Shown here: positions 1 through 7,557 of the stretch, in pieces
Numbering within the stretch: position 1 is the first letter of the stretch
Layout of the letters: every line of letters starts with the position of its first letter
Assembly: GCA_951828585.1 (NCBI GenBank)
Contig: OX639991.1
Span: forward strand, 4,384,001-4,448,000
Origin: Longimicrobiales bacterium
Lineage (GTDB): Bacteria; Gemmatimonadota; Gemmatimonadetes; Longimicrobiales; Gaopeijiaceae
DNA: 64,000 nt
Direction of reading: 5' to 3'
The notes under the pieces: model-generated
What the model was told of the DNA's origin: nothing
Seen by the model: the letters and a program-made list of their open reading frames with translations, nothing else
The model's database searches: none
Program-made: the position numbers and the translations under genes

Positions 1-1135
1 AATCCACGGTCGCGACCGGCAGCGTGCTGCGGCTGTCCCCGCCCTGGCCTCCCTGAAGTTGTGCACCGGCGTCGATTACGCGAACCGGGGTTTCCTCGCC
101 CACGACGATCCGCGCCATCCGGTTGTCCATGACGCGGACCGAGGGCTGCGCCTCCACGTCCGCAAGCTGCACAGATTCCAGCGCATCGATGAACGCGACC
201 AGGGTGCTGCGTCCCAATACCAGCGACGTCAGGAGAGAGAGGGTTGGGTTCACCACCCGGTTGGTGGCGTTGCCCAGCGCGGCGATGGAGTTGCCCCCGA
301 GGGAAACGACGTTGGTCCCGCGCGGCACCTGCTCGTCGGGCAGGGTGATGGAGCCGTCTCCATCTAGATCGACGACGCCCGGAGTGAGCAGGTTGAGCTG
401 ATTCCCACCCGTGTCCTTGAGATCGTAGGTGATCCCGAATCCCTTCAGCCGGGAGCGGTTGACGAAGATGATCTTCGCCAGGATGTCCACCTGGGGGACC
501 TGTACGTCCAGCTCCGCGACCAGGTCCTCCACCGCGTCCTGCACCCTTGGGATGTCGGTCACCACCAGCGTGTTCGTCCCGATCCCCGCCGACACTCGTC
601 CGCGCTCGCTGAGGAGGGCCGCAATCAGTTCGGTGAGTTCCGCCGCGTCGACGTAGTTGACGCGATAGGCGCGGGCAACCAGCGGCTGGACCGACTCCCG
701 GTCGAAGAGGCTGTGCACATCGTCGACGCGGATGATGCCGTCCTCCTGTTCGTGGGCCACGAGGCCGTACGCGGTGAGCACGGCCCGCAGCGCCACGTCC
801 CAGGGCTGTTCGCGGATCTCGGCCGAGACGAGGACGTCCACACTGGTCCCCGCAACGATGGAGCGCCCCGCGAAGTCCGCGAAGGCGAAGAGGACGTCCC
901 GAATGGGAGTGTCGCTGAAGGAGACGGTGATGGGGCGGCCGATCTCTTGCTCGGGGACAGGAGGGGGAGTTTCCTGGGCAACCACCTGGCCCGGCGACAT
1001 CGCGATGAGGATCGAGATCAGGATCGGAGCGATCCATAGCAGTCCGTGGCCACCGAATGTATACTGTGGTTGACAAAGTGTAATGTTGTCTTTACATCGT
1101 GAACCGGTGAAGCGAAGCGCCCAGCCCAGATGCAT
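1..1135 (-). CDS. pilQ: PilQ-type secretin, N-terminal part (runs off window)
   Basis: Outer-membrane secretin through which the type IV pilus passes. The frame opens with a hydrophobic signal-like segment (GLLWIAPILISILIAM) ending in VVAQE. A secretin/TonB short N-terminal (STN, N0) domain follows (ITVSFSDTPIRDVLFAFADF), then an N1-like domain (YRVNYVDAAELTELIAALL), and then the start of the secretin core (VDILAKIIFVNRSRLKGFGI). No AMIN domains precede STN, so this is a short secretin. It is the last visible gene of the pilM-N-O-P-Q series. The start is uncertain: the first in-frame ATG is at 1135, but that adds an odd polar leader of about 28 residues and overlaps the element at 1059-1097. 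A non-ATG start near 1050 is possible. The 3' end lies beyond position 1. Confidence 0.88.
   Translation of the reverse strand, partial: MHLGWALRFTGSRCKDNITLCQPQYTFGGHGLLWIAPILISILIAMSPGQVVAQETPPPVPEQEIGRPITVSFSDTPIRDVLFAFADFAGRSIVAGTSVDVLVSAEIREQPWDVALRAVLTAYGLVAHEQEDGIIRVDDVHSLFDRESVQPLVARAYRVNYVDAAELTELIAALLSERGRVSAGIGTNTLVVTDIPRVQDAVEDLVAELDVQVPQVDILAKIIFVNRSRLKGFGITYDLKDTGGNQLNLLTPGVVDLDGDGSITLPDEQVPRGTNVVSLGGNSIAALGNATNRVVNPTLSLLTSLVLGRSTLVAFIDALESVQLADVEAQPSVRVMDNRMARIVVGEETPVRVIDAGAQLQGGQGGDSRSTLPVATVD
1059..1097 (-). promoter_or_regulatory. Shared AT-rich element upstream of pilQ core (copy 1)
   Basis: On the plus strand it reads GTATAC, 14 bases, then TGTAATGTTGTCTTTACAT. The same two blocks with the same 14-base gap occur at 13242-13280, again just before or across the start of a minus-strand gene. 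The block contains a TGTAA/TTACA dyad. On the minus strand TATACA resembles a -10 hexamer. Its role as promoter or operator is inferred. Confidence 0.4.
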
Positions 1136-1142
1136 CGCCGAT

Positions 1143-1177
1143 CGAATGCCGGGGGCATTTTTTCCACGGGCTGCTAG
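1143..1177. repeat. Small 3'-end repeat element, copy 1
   Basis: A block of about 34 bases running from CGAATGCCGGGGG through a T-tract to CCACGGGCTGCTA. It recurs with few changes at 29794-29826. Both copies lie at or just after the stop codon of a minus-strand gene, here pilP. This copy also has a short AATGCC/GGCATT hairpin. It may be a REP-like or transcript-end element. Its function is unknown. Confidence 0.45.
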
Positions 1178-1200
1178 CCTTGTCAGGTTGGCGCGGAACA

Positions 1201-1725
1201 TCATGAACCCCTCCCCTTCTCCGCCCGTGGCATGGCAAGCACCCTCGTCGCCGTTCCCCCGGGTTCCTCCAGCTCAACGACGACATGGTCCACCTCAATG
1301 GCCACGATCCGCATGCCGGCAAGCAGTTCGCCGGTCCGGAGTCGCGAAGCCGGAACCGCAATCGGTCCTGCGCCGGCACCCGCCGTCCCGTCCACTCCGC
1401 CAGGGACACGGATGACCGCCACACGGAACATGGGGTCCGGGTGATGGATGATTCCCAGAAGCACGACCTCTTCGACGCCCGGAGCGTGCGGGGACCGGAC
1501 ATCCGAGGGAAGAAACGGGTTTCTTCGCCCGCGTGTCGGATAGGCGTACGCTTCCCGCTCGAGGATCAGCGCTCCTTCGACCAATCGGGTCGGCCCCTCC
1601 TGCAATTCCACTGTTGGCGGGTCCGTTCCGTCATCGGGTCGGCCCTGGCCCGAGCCGGCCACGGAACCGCCGAGAGTGAGAATCGTGGCGAGGGCTGCCT
1701 GCATTGTCCTTCTTCTTGTCTTCAT
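1201..1725 (-). CDS. pilP: PilP-like pilus lipoprotein/assembly protein
   Basis: A 174-residue protein with an N-terminal signal segment (residues about 1-25). A proline-rich stretch follows, then the PilP-type region NPFLPSDVR and a beta-rich domain (VVLLGIIHHPDPMFRVAVIR). In known systems PilP links the inner-membrane PilN/PilO dimer to the PilQ secretin in the periplasm. Its ATG overlaps the stop of pilO in an ATGA, so the two are translationally coupled. No clear lipobox cysteine is visible, unlike many PilP proteins. Sequence similarity by eye is modest. The assignment rests mainly on size, signal sequence, the PF-motif and its place between pilO and pilQ. Confidence 0.75.
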   Translation of the reverse strand: MKTRRRTMQAALATILTLGGSVAGSGQGRPDDGTDPPTVELQEGPTRLVEGALILEREAYAYPTRGRRNPFLPSDVRSPHAPGVEEVVLLGIIHHPDPMFRVAVIRVPGGVDGTAGAGAGPIAVPASRLRTGELLAGMRIVAIEVDHVVVELEEPGGTATRVLAMPRAEKGRGS

Positions 1726-2348
1726 GACTGCGGATCTCCAGTCTCTGCGGATGATTCGGCTGGTTCGGCCGGCGCGGGCGTAGTGGCGACGTAGGTACGG
1801 ATCCGGAAGCTGGCCAGGATCGAACCGGCCTCCACGGGGCCGTCCCCGGTTGGGGGATCGACAGGGGTCATGACCAGATCGCCGGGGGAGACAATCCGTT
1901 CCAGCGACGCGATGGCCGCCAGGAATGACCCGACCGCGTGATATCCGCCCTGAACCGTTACCTGATAGCTCAGGCGGTCGTAGTAGTCGCCGGGTTCGAC
2001 CGGTTGGGGTCGCATCATGGTCATCTCGACGCCCGCCCGGCGCTCCTCGTCCGAAATGGCATCCAGGAGAGCCGCGACCTCGTCGTTCGCGGGGATGAGC
2101 GCCTCCAGGCGCGCGATGTGTTCCCGGTACAGAGCGAGGCGTTCCTCCAATTCACCGTCGCCCAGTGCAGCGGCCCTGCTTGCCTCCCGGTTGCCCTCTT
2201 CCAGTCTCTCGATTCGGAGGCGCATGGACTCCGCGCGCTCGGCCCTCGGCGCGAAGAGGTAGGTGTGGCCGAAGTAGAGCCCCGAGGCGGCCAGGAACGC
2301 GCACAGGATCGCGACTCTTCTCACGGGATCGGTGGGCAGCAGGCTCAT
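1722..2348 (-). CDS. pilO: Type IV pilus inner-membrane protein PilO
   Basis: A 208-residue bitopic protein. It has a short cytoplasmic N-terminus, one membrane helix at about residues 12-30 (VAILCAFLAASGLYFGHTYL), a charged coiled-coil (about 35-85), and a ferredoxin-like domain with the typical VEPGDYYDRLSYQVTVQGGYHAVGSFLAAI segment. PilO pairs with PilN to form the alignment platform between PilM and PilP/PilQ. Start and stop overlap pilN and pilP by ATGA, so it is part of one transcript. The proline/alanine-rich tail after residue 185 looks disordered. Confidence 0.85.
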   Translation of the reverse strand: MSLLPTDPVRRVAILCAFLAASGLYFGHTYLFAPRAERAESMRLRIERLEEGNREASRAAALGDGELEERLALYREHIARLEALIPANDEVAALLDAISDEERRAGVEMTMMRPQPVEPGDYYDRLSYQVTVQGGYHAVGSFLAAIASLERIVSPGDLVMTPVDPPTGDGPVEAGSILASFRIRTYVATTPAPAEPAESSAETGDPQS

Positions 2349-3016
2349 CGCGCGGCCACCGGTCGGACGGGCACGAAGTCCAGCACATCGGGGGAAGGAT
2401 CCTCTGGTTCGGCTTGCAACACGAAGGAGTAGAGATCACCACCTGCTCCGCCAGACATCCCCCCCGGGACGTTCTCGGTACTGATCAACCGGACGTTCCG
2501 GATAAAGGGGGAAGACTCCATGCCGTTCCAGAACCGGGTCAGCGAGAAGTTGTCCCGCGCCATTCCCTCCACCTCGAAGCGGGCCGGGGCTTCCTGCGAC
2601 GTCACCTGAGCGAACCGGGTAAGCCACGCCTCCTCCGGCAGCACCCCCGCCACCTCGTCCATGATGCGGGGCCACCGGTAGCGGCGGGCGTCGATCTCCT
2701 GAATGATCGCAACCCTCGCCGCGATGGAGTCGCGACGGGCCTCCAGCGTTCGCATCTTCTCGCTGAGCGCGGCGCTGCGAACCGAGTCGGCCAAGGCCGC
2801 CTGCAACGCTGCCTCGAGGCCGGCCGCGCGCGTGCGCACCGACAGCGCGAAGTAAGCGGCAAGGCCCAGCGACATGAGGATCACCAAGGCGGATCCGATG
2901 ATCCAGCCATCCCGCGAGAGCCTCCAGGCACATACGCGCGAAACCGGTTTCCGGGACCGTCCATCCTGTCCCCAATCACCCCCTTGCAGCAGATCGATCT
3001 CAAGCACGCTTCGCAT
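2345..3016 (-). CDS. pilN: Type IV pilus inner-membrane protein PilN
   Basis: A 223-residue protein opening with MRSVLEIDLLQGG, a degenerate form of the INLLP motif by which PilN tails bind PilM. One membrane helix lies at about residues 38-60 (WIIGSALVILMSLGLAAYFAL). It is followed by a coiled-coil (62-105) and a PilN ferredoxin-like domain that includes an FEVEGMARDNFSLTRFWNGME segment. It lies 12 bases after pilM and overlaps pilO (ATGA). The long, basic cytoplasmic stretch between the motif and the helix (residues about 14-35) is longer than in short PilN proteins. Confidence 0.82.
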   Translation of the reverse strand: MRSVLEIDLLQGGDWGQDGRSRKPVSRVCAWRLSRDGWIIGSALVILMSLGLAAYFALSVRTRAAGLEAALQAALADSVRSAALSEKMRTLEARRDSIAARVAIIQEIDARRYRWPRIMDEVAGVLPEEAWLTRFAQVTSQEAPARFEVEGMARDNFSLTRFWNGMESSPFIRNVRLISTENVPGGMSGGAGGDLYSFVLQAEPEDPSPDVLDFVPVRPVAAR

Positions 3017-3028
3017 CTCCGCGCATGG

Positions 3029-4057
3029 TCAGGCAGCCCTCAGAGCGAGACCTACCGGCAGGAACATCATGGGCGCGGCACTTGCGAGGAGCCGCCGGCC
3101 CCGCGCCTCTTCGCGCAGCGGCACCCGCTCGAACGGATTGACGAGCCGGGTCTCCACCTGCACCCGCTCGGCAAGAGCCTCGACCATCCCCGGCATGCAG
3201 GCACCCCCTCCGCTCAGGAAGATTCTGCCCACCCCGTCACCCGACTTCCGACCCCCGAGATAGGCGGCCGCCCGCCTGATTCCCAAGGCGACGCCCTCGG
3301 CCACCACGCGCTGCACACCCTCCAGGGGCTGGTGCCCGTGGAGAACCTGCTCGGCCTGTTCTTCCGTCAGACGGAAATCCCGCTGCAGCGATTCCGCCAC
3401 CTTGCGCGACCCGAGGGGAAGATCCTTGGCCATTACCGGTACACCCTCCTCGATCACATTGAGGTTGGTGACATCGCGGCCGACGTTGACCAGTGCAACC
3501 ACCCCATCCGCAGTGCCCGGATAGTTGTGGACAAATGCGTTGTGGAGGGCGAAAGCCTCGATGTCCATGGCGGCTGCGCGAATCCCCGCCTCGGCCAGGA
3601 GTGACACCCTGTCGTCCACGCGTTCCCGTTTCGCGGCCACCAGCAGTACCTCGATGTGGGACGTGCTTTGGCGCGGGGGCAGGATCTGGAAGTCGAGTCT
3701 CACTTCTTCCAGGTCGAAGGGAATATGGCGCTCGGCCTCCTGACGGATCGCCCTTCCAGCCTCCTTTTCCTTCATGCGCGGCAGTCTGACCCTCTTGATG
3801 AACACGTCGTGTCCGCCAAGCGCCGCCACGGTATTGCGCGACCTGATGCCGGACTCTTCCATCAACTCCCTGACCGCGCCGGCCACGCGACCCGGCTCAA
3901 TCACTTCACCGTCTACGACCGCCCCCCTGGGGGTCGGCCGGATCGCCAGACCGCACACCTCAGGTCGGTCTCCGCCGTGATCCACCAGCGCGAGCTTGAC
4001 GTAGCCGCTGCCGATATCGAGGCCCGCCACGGTTCTTCCCCGGCCGAAGAGCGCCAT
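3029..4057 (-). CDS. pilM: Type IV pilus assembly ATPase-like protein PilM
   Basis: A 342-residue cytoplasmic protein of the actin/FtsA fold. The phosphate-1 loop AGLDIGSGYVKLALV is at residues about 11-26. The PilM core follows (GHDVFIKRVRLPRMKEKEAGRAIRQEAERHIPFDLEEV), with a second phosphate region (VALVNVGRDVTNLNV) and the adenosine motif IFLSGGGACMPGM near the C-terminus. PilM recruits the PilN tail to the inner-membrane platform. I chose the ATG at 4057 (MALFGRGRTVAGLD) over an upstream ATG at 4090, since PilM homologues start just before the nucleotide loop. It follows the PilX-like gene by 4 bases. Confidence 0.9.
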   Translation of the reverse strand: MALFGRGRTVAGLDIGSGYVKLALVDHGGDRPEVCGLAIRPTPRGAVVDGEVIEPGRVAGAVRELMEESGIRSRNTVAALGGHDVFIKRVRLPRMKEKEAGRAIRQEAERHIPFDLEEVRLDFQILPPRQSTSHIEVLLVAAKRERVDDRVSLLAEAGIRAAAMDIEAFALHNAFVHNYPGTADGVVALVNVGRDVTNLNVIEEGVPVMAKDLPLGSRKVAESLQRDFRLTEEQAEQVLHGHQPLEGVQRVVAEGVALGIRRAAAYLGGRKSGDGVGRIFLSGGGACMPGMVEALAERVQVETRLVNPFERVPLREEARGRRLLASAAPMMFLPVGLALRAA

Positions 4058-4061
4058 CCCG

Positions 4062-5096
4062 CTACTCCGCTCCCGGGGGTATGGGTCCAATCCAGGAGCG
4101 CCCCGGCAACGGGATCGGGCGCAAAAGGGCAGCCGCCGTCTTCAGAGCCTCCAGCGCGGCGCACGCCGAGCCATCCACGGTCGCGTTCTCGGCGAGGGTT
4201 GCCGTGCCGCCCGCCCGCACCAGCCCCAACAGACCGCCTCCCGCCTCGATGGTCACGTCACCGGAAACAAGCACCAGTCCGGTCCACACAACACCGCTCC
4301 CGAAGACGAGGTCCCCGTCGATCGCGAGCACACCCGCGCCCGGTCCCTCGACCCGTACCTGCTCCGAGCCGAAAACCAGCCCCGACCAGCAATCGGGGCA
4401 TCCCGGCGTGAGCGTCCCGCCACCCGACAAATCGCGGTCGGCAAGTGCGGCCAGTGTCGAGCGGTCGAACCAGCCCAGACGCATCTCCTGGAAGGAGGGA
4501 CCATCTTCCCCCGCACCCCACTCAGGTGGTCCGGAAAGCCCTCCTGTCGTCGGCACCAGGCCCCAACCCATGGTGTCGGCGAGAATCTGGTCGCATGCGG
4601 CGAACCCCCGGCGACCGGTCATCAGTGAGTCAGCCAGCACTTGTGCGCCGACGGCTGCCACGACCGATGCACTCTCCACGACCGCCCGGTGCCCCGCCAC
4701 GCGCGACTCGGGTTCCATCCACCAGGCAACCCGAGCGACACGAATCGGAACGCCACCCACCGGTTGCGCCTCCCCGATGAGAAGGTGGAACTCGCGCTCA
4801 ACCCGCAGATCATGGACCCGCCACAGACCGTGCCCGCCGAAGCTGTCCGCCGCCATCTCCAATGCTTCCCCCCCGATCTCGGCCCGCGGCAACCCACGTG
4901 TCTCGGCCAGAACCCGTTCCACCCCTCCGAGCGCCGCTGCACGGCCGGAAATCACCCTGCCCGCCATGGCGGCCGCTCGGAGCTGGCCGACCGCGGCAAC
5001 CGCCGCCGCAGTGGCAATACCGGCAAGAACCAACAGGGCCAGCAGTGTGAGTACGAGGGCAAAACCCTCCTCACGGCGATGATTCGTCAGTGTCAT
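4062..5096 (-). CDS. PilX/GspK-like minor prepilin
   Basis: A 344-residue protein with a type III (prepilin) signal: MTLTNHRREEG followed by FALVLTLLALLVLAG. The G/F junction is a prepilin peptidase site. Position 5 of the predicted mature protein is Leu instead of the usual Glu, as seen in GspK-type tip pseudopilins. The large C-terminal part is Gly/Ala/Val-rich with repeated beta-like strands (VLAIDGDLVFGSGVVWTGLV) and a paired-cysteine CPDC. It lies between the PilW-like gene and pilM. The ATG at 5096 is fixed by the signal; the frame is open further upstream but that part is not protein-like. Confidence 0.75.
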   Translation of the reverse strand: MTLTNHRREEGFALVLTLLALLVLAGIATAAAVAAVGQLRAAAMAGRVISGRAAALGGVERVLAETRGLPRAEIGGEALEMAADSFGGHGLWRVHDLRVEREFHLLIGEAQPVGGVPIRVARVAWWMEPESRVAGHRAVVESASVVAAVGAQVLADSLMTGRRGFAACDQILADTMGWGLVPTTGGLSGPPEWGAGEDGPSFQEMRLGWFDRSTLAALADRDLSGGGTLTPGCPDCWSGLVFGSEQVRVEGPGAGVLAIDGDLVFGSGVVWTGLVLVSGDVTIEAGGGLLGLVRAGGTATLAENATVDGSACAALEALKTAAALLRPIPLPGRSWIGPIPPGAE

Positions 5097-5115
5097 TTGC
5101 GCGCACACACTCTCC

Positions 5116-5829
5116 TCATCTGCGTGTCCAGATCTTCCAACTGAAGGACGGGTGCATGGGGCTGGGGTCTTCCCAGACCATGCGTGCTTCGAGGCCCCGC
5201 TGACCGGTGGCCAGAAAGACGGAAGAGTCCGCCGCAATCCCTGTCCCGGTGAGAGGTTGCCACCCACCCAGTCCCCTTCGGTAGCGAAGAGCGTCGCTTG
5301 CCAGGCGGTAGGCCCCCCTTTCGAAGTAGAGGGCCGCGACGGGGCGGGATGGCGGCGGATCGAGGATCCACACTTCCGTCGAGAAGCCAGCAATCTGTTG
5401 ACAGTCGAGCCCGGCTCCGCGGCTCCGCCGCACCAGGGCGGAAGGCCGCCAGCCTCCGTCGGCGGAGAGCACGAGTACGGAGTCCTTGTCGCTGTCCGCA
5501 AGCCGATATCCGGTCACGGCCACCCCCCACCCGTCCGCGGGTTGGGTCCTGCAGGTGTAGCCGATTCCGCGAAAGGCACGCAGGCTCAGGTCACCACCCT
5601 CGACCGCCCAGTCTCTGCCGGCCTCGGCGTGCCGAATCTCCGTCGATAGCACCTGGTGGACGAGTCGCGTCTCGTCGAGCATTCGCGCACCCGCCACGAC
5701 CCGGGTGGCAACAAGGCTCTGGGCCGCAGTCGCCCACCAGGCCACCTGCACGACCAGCAACAGCAGCGTACCGGCCAGGATCGCCTCAGCCAGCACGAAA
5801 CCGTGGCGCCTCCGCGCGAATCGGCTCAT
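5116..5829 (-). CDS. PilW-like minor prepilin
   Basis: A 237-residue prepilin-like protein. MSRFARRRHG precedes FVLAEAILAGTLLLLVVQ, with Glu at position 5 of the predicted mature chain. This is the cleavage and assembly signal of type IV pilins. The rest is a beta-rich globular domain with two cysteines (about residues 97 and 145) that could pair. Size and position among FimT, PilV and PilX-like genes suit PilW/PilJ, which forms part of the pilus tip or priming complex. The start at 5829 is set by the leader peptide. Confidence 0.7.
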   Translation of the reverse strand: MSRFARRRHGFVLAEAILAGTLLLLVVQVAWWATAAQSLVATRVVAGARMLDETRLVHQVLSTEIRHAEAGRDWAVEGGDLSLRAFRGIGYTCRTQPADGWGVAVTGYRLADSDKDSVLVLSADGGWRPSALVRRSRGAGLDCQQIAGFSTEVWILDPPPSRPVAALYFERGAYRLASDALRYRRGLGGWQPLTGTGIAADSSVFLATGQRGLEARMVWEDPSPMHPSFSWKIWTRR

Positions 5830-5842
5830 CGAACGGATCCCG

Positions 5843-6187
5843 TCATGGCGTGCCCACCAAGGCCGGCACGACAAAGTCGATCTGTATCGGAGACGACAGC
5901 ACGGCGTGATCGAAGCGGGCCCATGCTTTGGCGCCCGGCGATCCCGGGACACTCCACGTCAGCACCCCGGTTGGATGGGTCCGGCTCCCCGACTCCACAC
6001 CACCGCCCGTCGACGCCGCGGCCGAGTCCACGAAGCTCTGCAGCAACGTGTAGCTCTCGTCCAGTGCCCGGACCTGCACGAGTATTCGGGCTGACGCGGC
6101 GGTCAACGATGCCACCCCGGCAATCCCGACGCCGACGATGACAACGGCGACGATCACCTCCACAAGAGATGTCCCCGCCCGATTCAT
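5843..6187 (-). CDS. PilV-like minor prepilin
   Basis: A 114-residue prepilin. MNRAG precedes TSLVEVIVAVVIVGVGIAGV, again with Glu at mature position 5. The short globular part has no cysteine. It is in line with PilV/PilI-type minor pilins that join FimT, PilW and PilX in a tip complex. The ATG at 6187 gives a 5-residue leader; an upstream ATG at 6250 would add a cysteine-containing stretch without a pilin leader pattern. It ends 13 bases before the PilW-like gene. Confidence 0.7.
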   Translation of the reverse strand: MNRAGTSLVEVIVAVVIVGVGIAGVASLTAASARILVQVRALDESYTLLQSFVDSAAASTGGGVESGSRTHPTGVLTWSVPGSPGAKAWARFDHAVLSSPIQIDFVVPALVGTP

Positions 6188-6246
6188 CGGGGGCCTGCCG
6201 CATCCGGGACAGGACGCAACCGACCTCTTCGCTGCACCACCCGCTC

Positions 6247-6678
6247 TCATCTGCGCGACACCCGGCCCATTGAGGAAATCACCAGTTGGCGTTCCTCCCC
6301 ACCCAGTTCAAAGGTGAGCGTCTGGCTCGAGACCAGGCCCAGCCCCAGCGGGCCGAAGCGGACCCGGCTGTTGGCGCGGCCACGAGAAAGGCGAAGCGAC
6401 ACGCCACCTTCTCCCAGTTCGGTCAACCTCGTCGTGTCGCCGGCGGCGGTCACCACGGCACCCCACGGCGGGTCGGCGTTGAGGATCACGATCGCCCCAC
6501 CCTCCCCGACCGCCGCCCATCGCGCCTCCGCGAAGAGTTGCGCAGCTTCCTCTCGTGCCCGGCTCAGGAGAAACGACCTGCGCAGTTTCGCGGCGGAACC
6601 GATGAGCGGCGGCGCCAGTGCGACGAGAATCACCAGGACCATCGCGATCTCGATGATCGAATACCCGGACCGATCCAT
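6247..6678 (-). CDS. fimT: FimT/GspH-like minor prepilin
   Basis: A 143-residue prepilin. The leader MDRSG precedes YSIIEIAMVLVILVALAPP (Glu5 present). Next come a helical RREEAAQLFAEARWAAV-type stretch and a beta-sheet domain ending in GGEERQLVISSMGRVSRR. This fits FimT/GspH minor pilins; FimT members bind DNA during natural transformation in some bacteria, and the basic tail here is compatible with that. Its ATG shares one base with the pilA stop (TGATG), so translation is coupled. The DNA-binding role is an inference. Confidence 0.75.
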   Translation of the reverse strand: MDRSGYSIIEIAMVLVILVALAPPLIGSAAKLRRSFLLSRAREEAAQLFAEARWAAVGEGGAIVILNADPPWGAVVTAAGDTTRLTELGEGGVSLRLSRGRANSRVRFGPLGLGLVSSQTLTFELGGEERQLVISSMGRVSRR

Positions 6679-7073
6679 CACTGCGTGCACACGACCTGGC
6701 CTTCGGCCTCCGGCGACACCGACCCGATCGTGGGTGCCGTTGCCGTTCCGTAGTAGATCGCGCATCCCTCGGCGGTTCCCAGCGCGTCGTGGGTGGCCGT
6801 CGCGGACCAGCCTGAAGCCGATGCCGCCGGCGTCACGTTCACCGACTCCGAAGCGACGAACCCGAGCTCGGTGAGCGAGCTCGTGTACCTGTATTCGCTG
6901 GCGTAGTAGAGTTCCTGTTGCGCGGCCAGGTTCCTCATGTCCGCCTTCATGGCCGCGAAGTAGGCCTTCTCCCGCGCCTTCGAGAACTGCGGCACGGCAA
7001 TCGCCGCCAGGATACCGATGATAACGAGAACAATGAGTAGCTCGATGAGCGTAAAGCCCTTATTGTCAGTCAT
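6678..7073 (-). CDS. pilA: Major type IV pilin PilA
   Basis: A 131-residue prepilin. The leader MTDNKG is cut before FTLIELLIVLVIIGILAAIA, with Glu5 present. The N-terminal helix continues through KAREKAYFAAMKADMRNLAAQQELYY. The small globular head has two cysteines near the C-terminus (GCAIYY and VVCTQ), a likely D-region disulfide. It is the first complete gene of the pilus operon. The sequence AAAGGA lies 9 bases before the ATG. The upstream gap to the broken gene at 7088 is only 14 bases, so its promoter lies inside or upstream of that remnant. Confidence 0.93.
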   Translation of the reverse strand: MTDNKGFTLIELLIVLVIIGILAAIAVPQFSKAREKAYFAAMKADMRNLAAQQELYYASEYRYTSSLTELGFVASESVNVTPAASASGWSATATHDALGTAEGCAIYYGTATAPTIGSVSPEAEGQVVCTQ

Positions 7074-7087
7074 TTACTACATTCCTT

Positions 7088-7423
7088 TCAACGATTCTGT
7101 GAACTATGTTGGCCAACCGCTACTCTTCTGGACGGATGCTCTCCCGCCTGATCGAGACCCGCTGCCACTGTAAGGCCATGGACCCACGTTGTGACCGGAC
7201 GCCACAACCCCGGTTCCCGGCCATGAGCGTTGGGCCAGTACGGCTTCGCGAAGGTGCCGGGCAGAGACTCGAGGCTCTGGATGCCCTCGTTGCCCGCAAT
7301 GATGAGCCGGTCGTCGTACGCAAAGTCGTTGCCGACGCTGTTGGCGAATGCCAGCGCCGCCGCCAGCGCCGCCAGCAATGACGCGGAGCGCAGGCTCATC
7401 GTACCCGATGTCCACAGCTTCAT
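7088..7423 (-). pseudogene. Truncated TMTC-like/TPR membrane protein fragment
   Basis: The 111-codon frame starts like large multi-membrane proteins with C-terminal TPRs (TMTC-like). It has a membrane helix (ASLLAALAAALAFANSV), then NDFAYDDRLIIAGNEGIQSL and EPGLWRPVTT. Family members usually run several hundred residues. Here the similarity stops right after WRPVTT, and the last 30 or so codons look non-coding before a stop at 7088. It is probably the 5' remnant of a deleted gene, left where the pilA operon now begins. The alternative, a short real protein, seems less likely. Confidence 0.5.
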
Positions 7424-7557
7424 TTCTCACGGCTCGATCCCTGGTGATTGCCGGGGGCCGCGAGGACTTCGTGGCAACGCTCGACCCCGGCAGATGCTGA
7501 ACGAGACCGCAAGATGGGCCCGCCCGCGGGGCGCCGGGATAGAAAAACGGGACCGAG

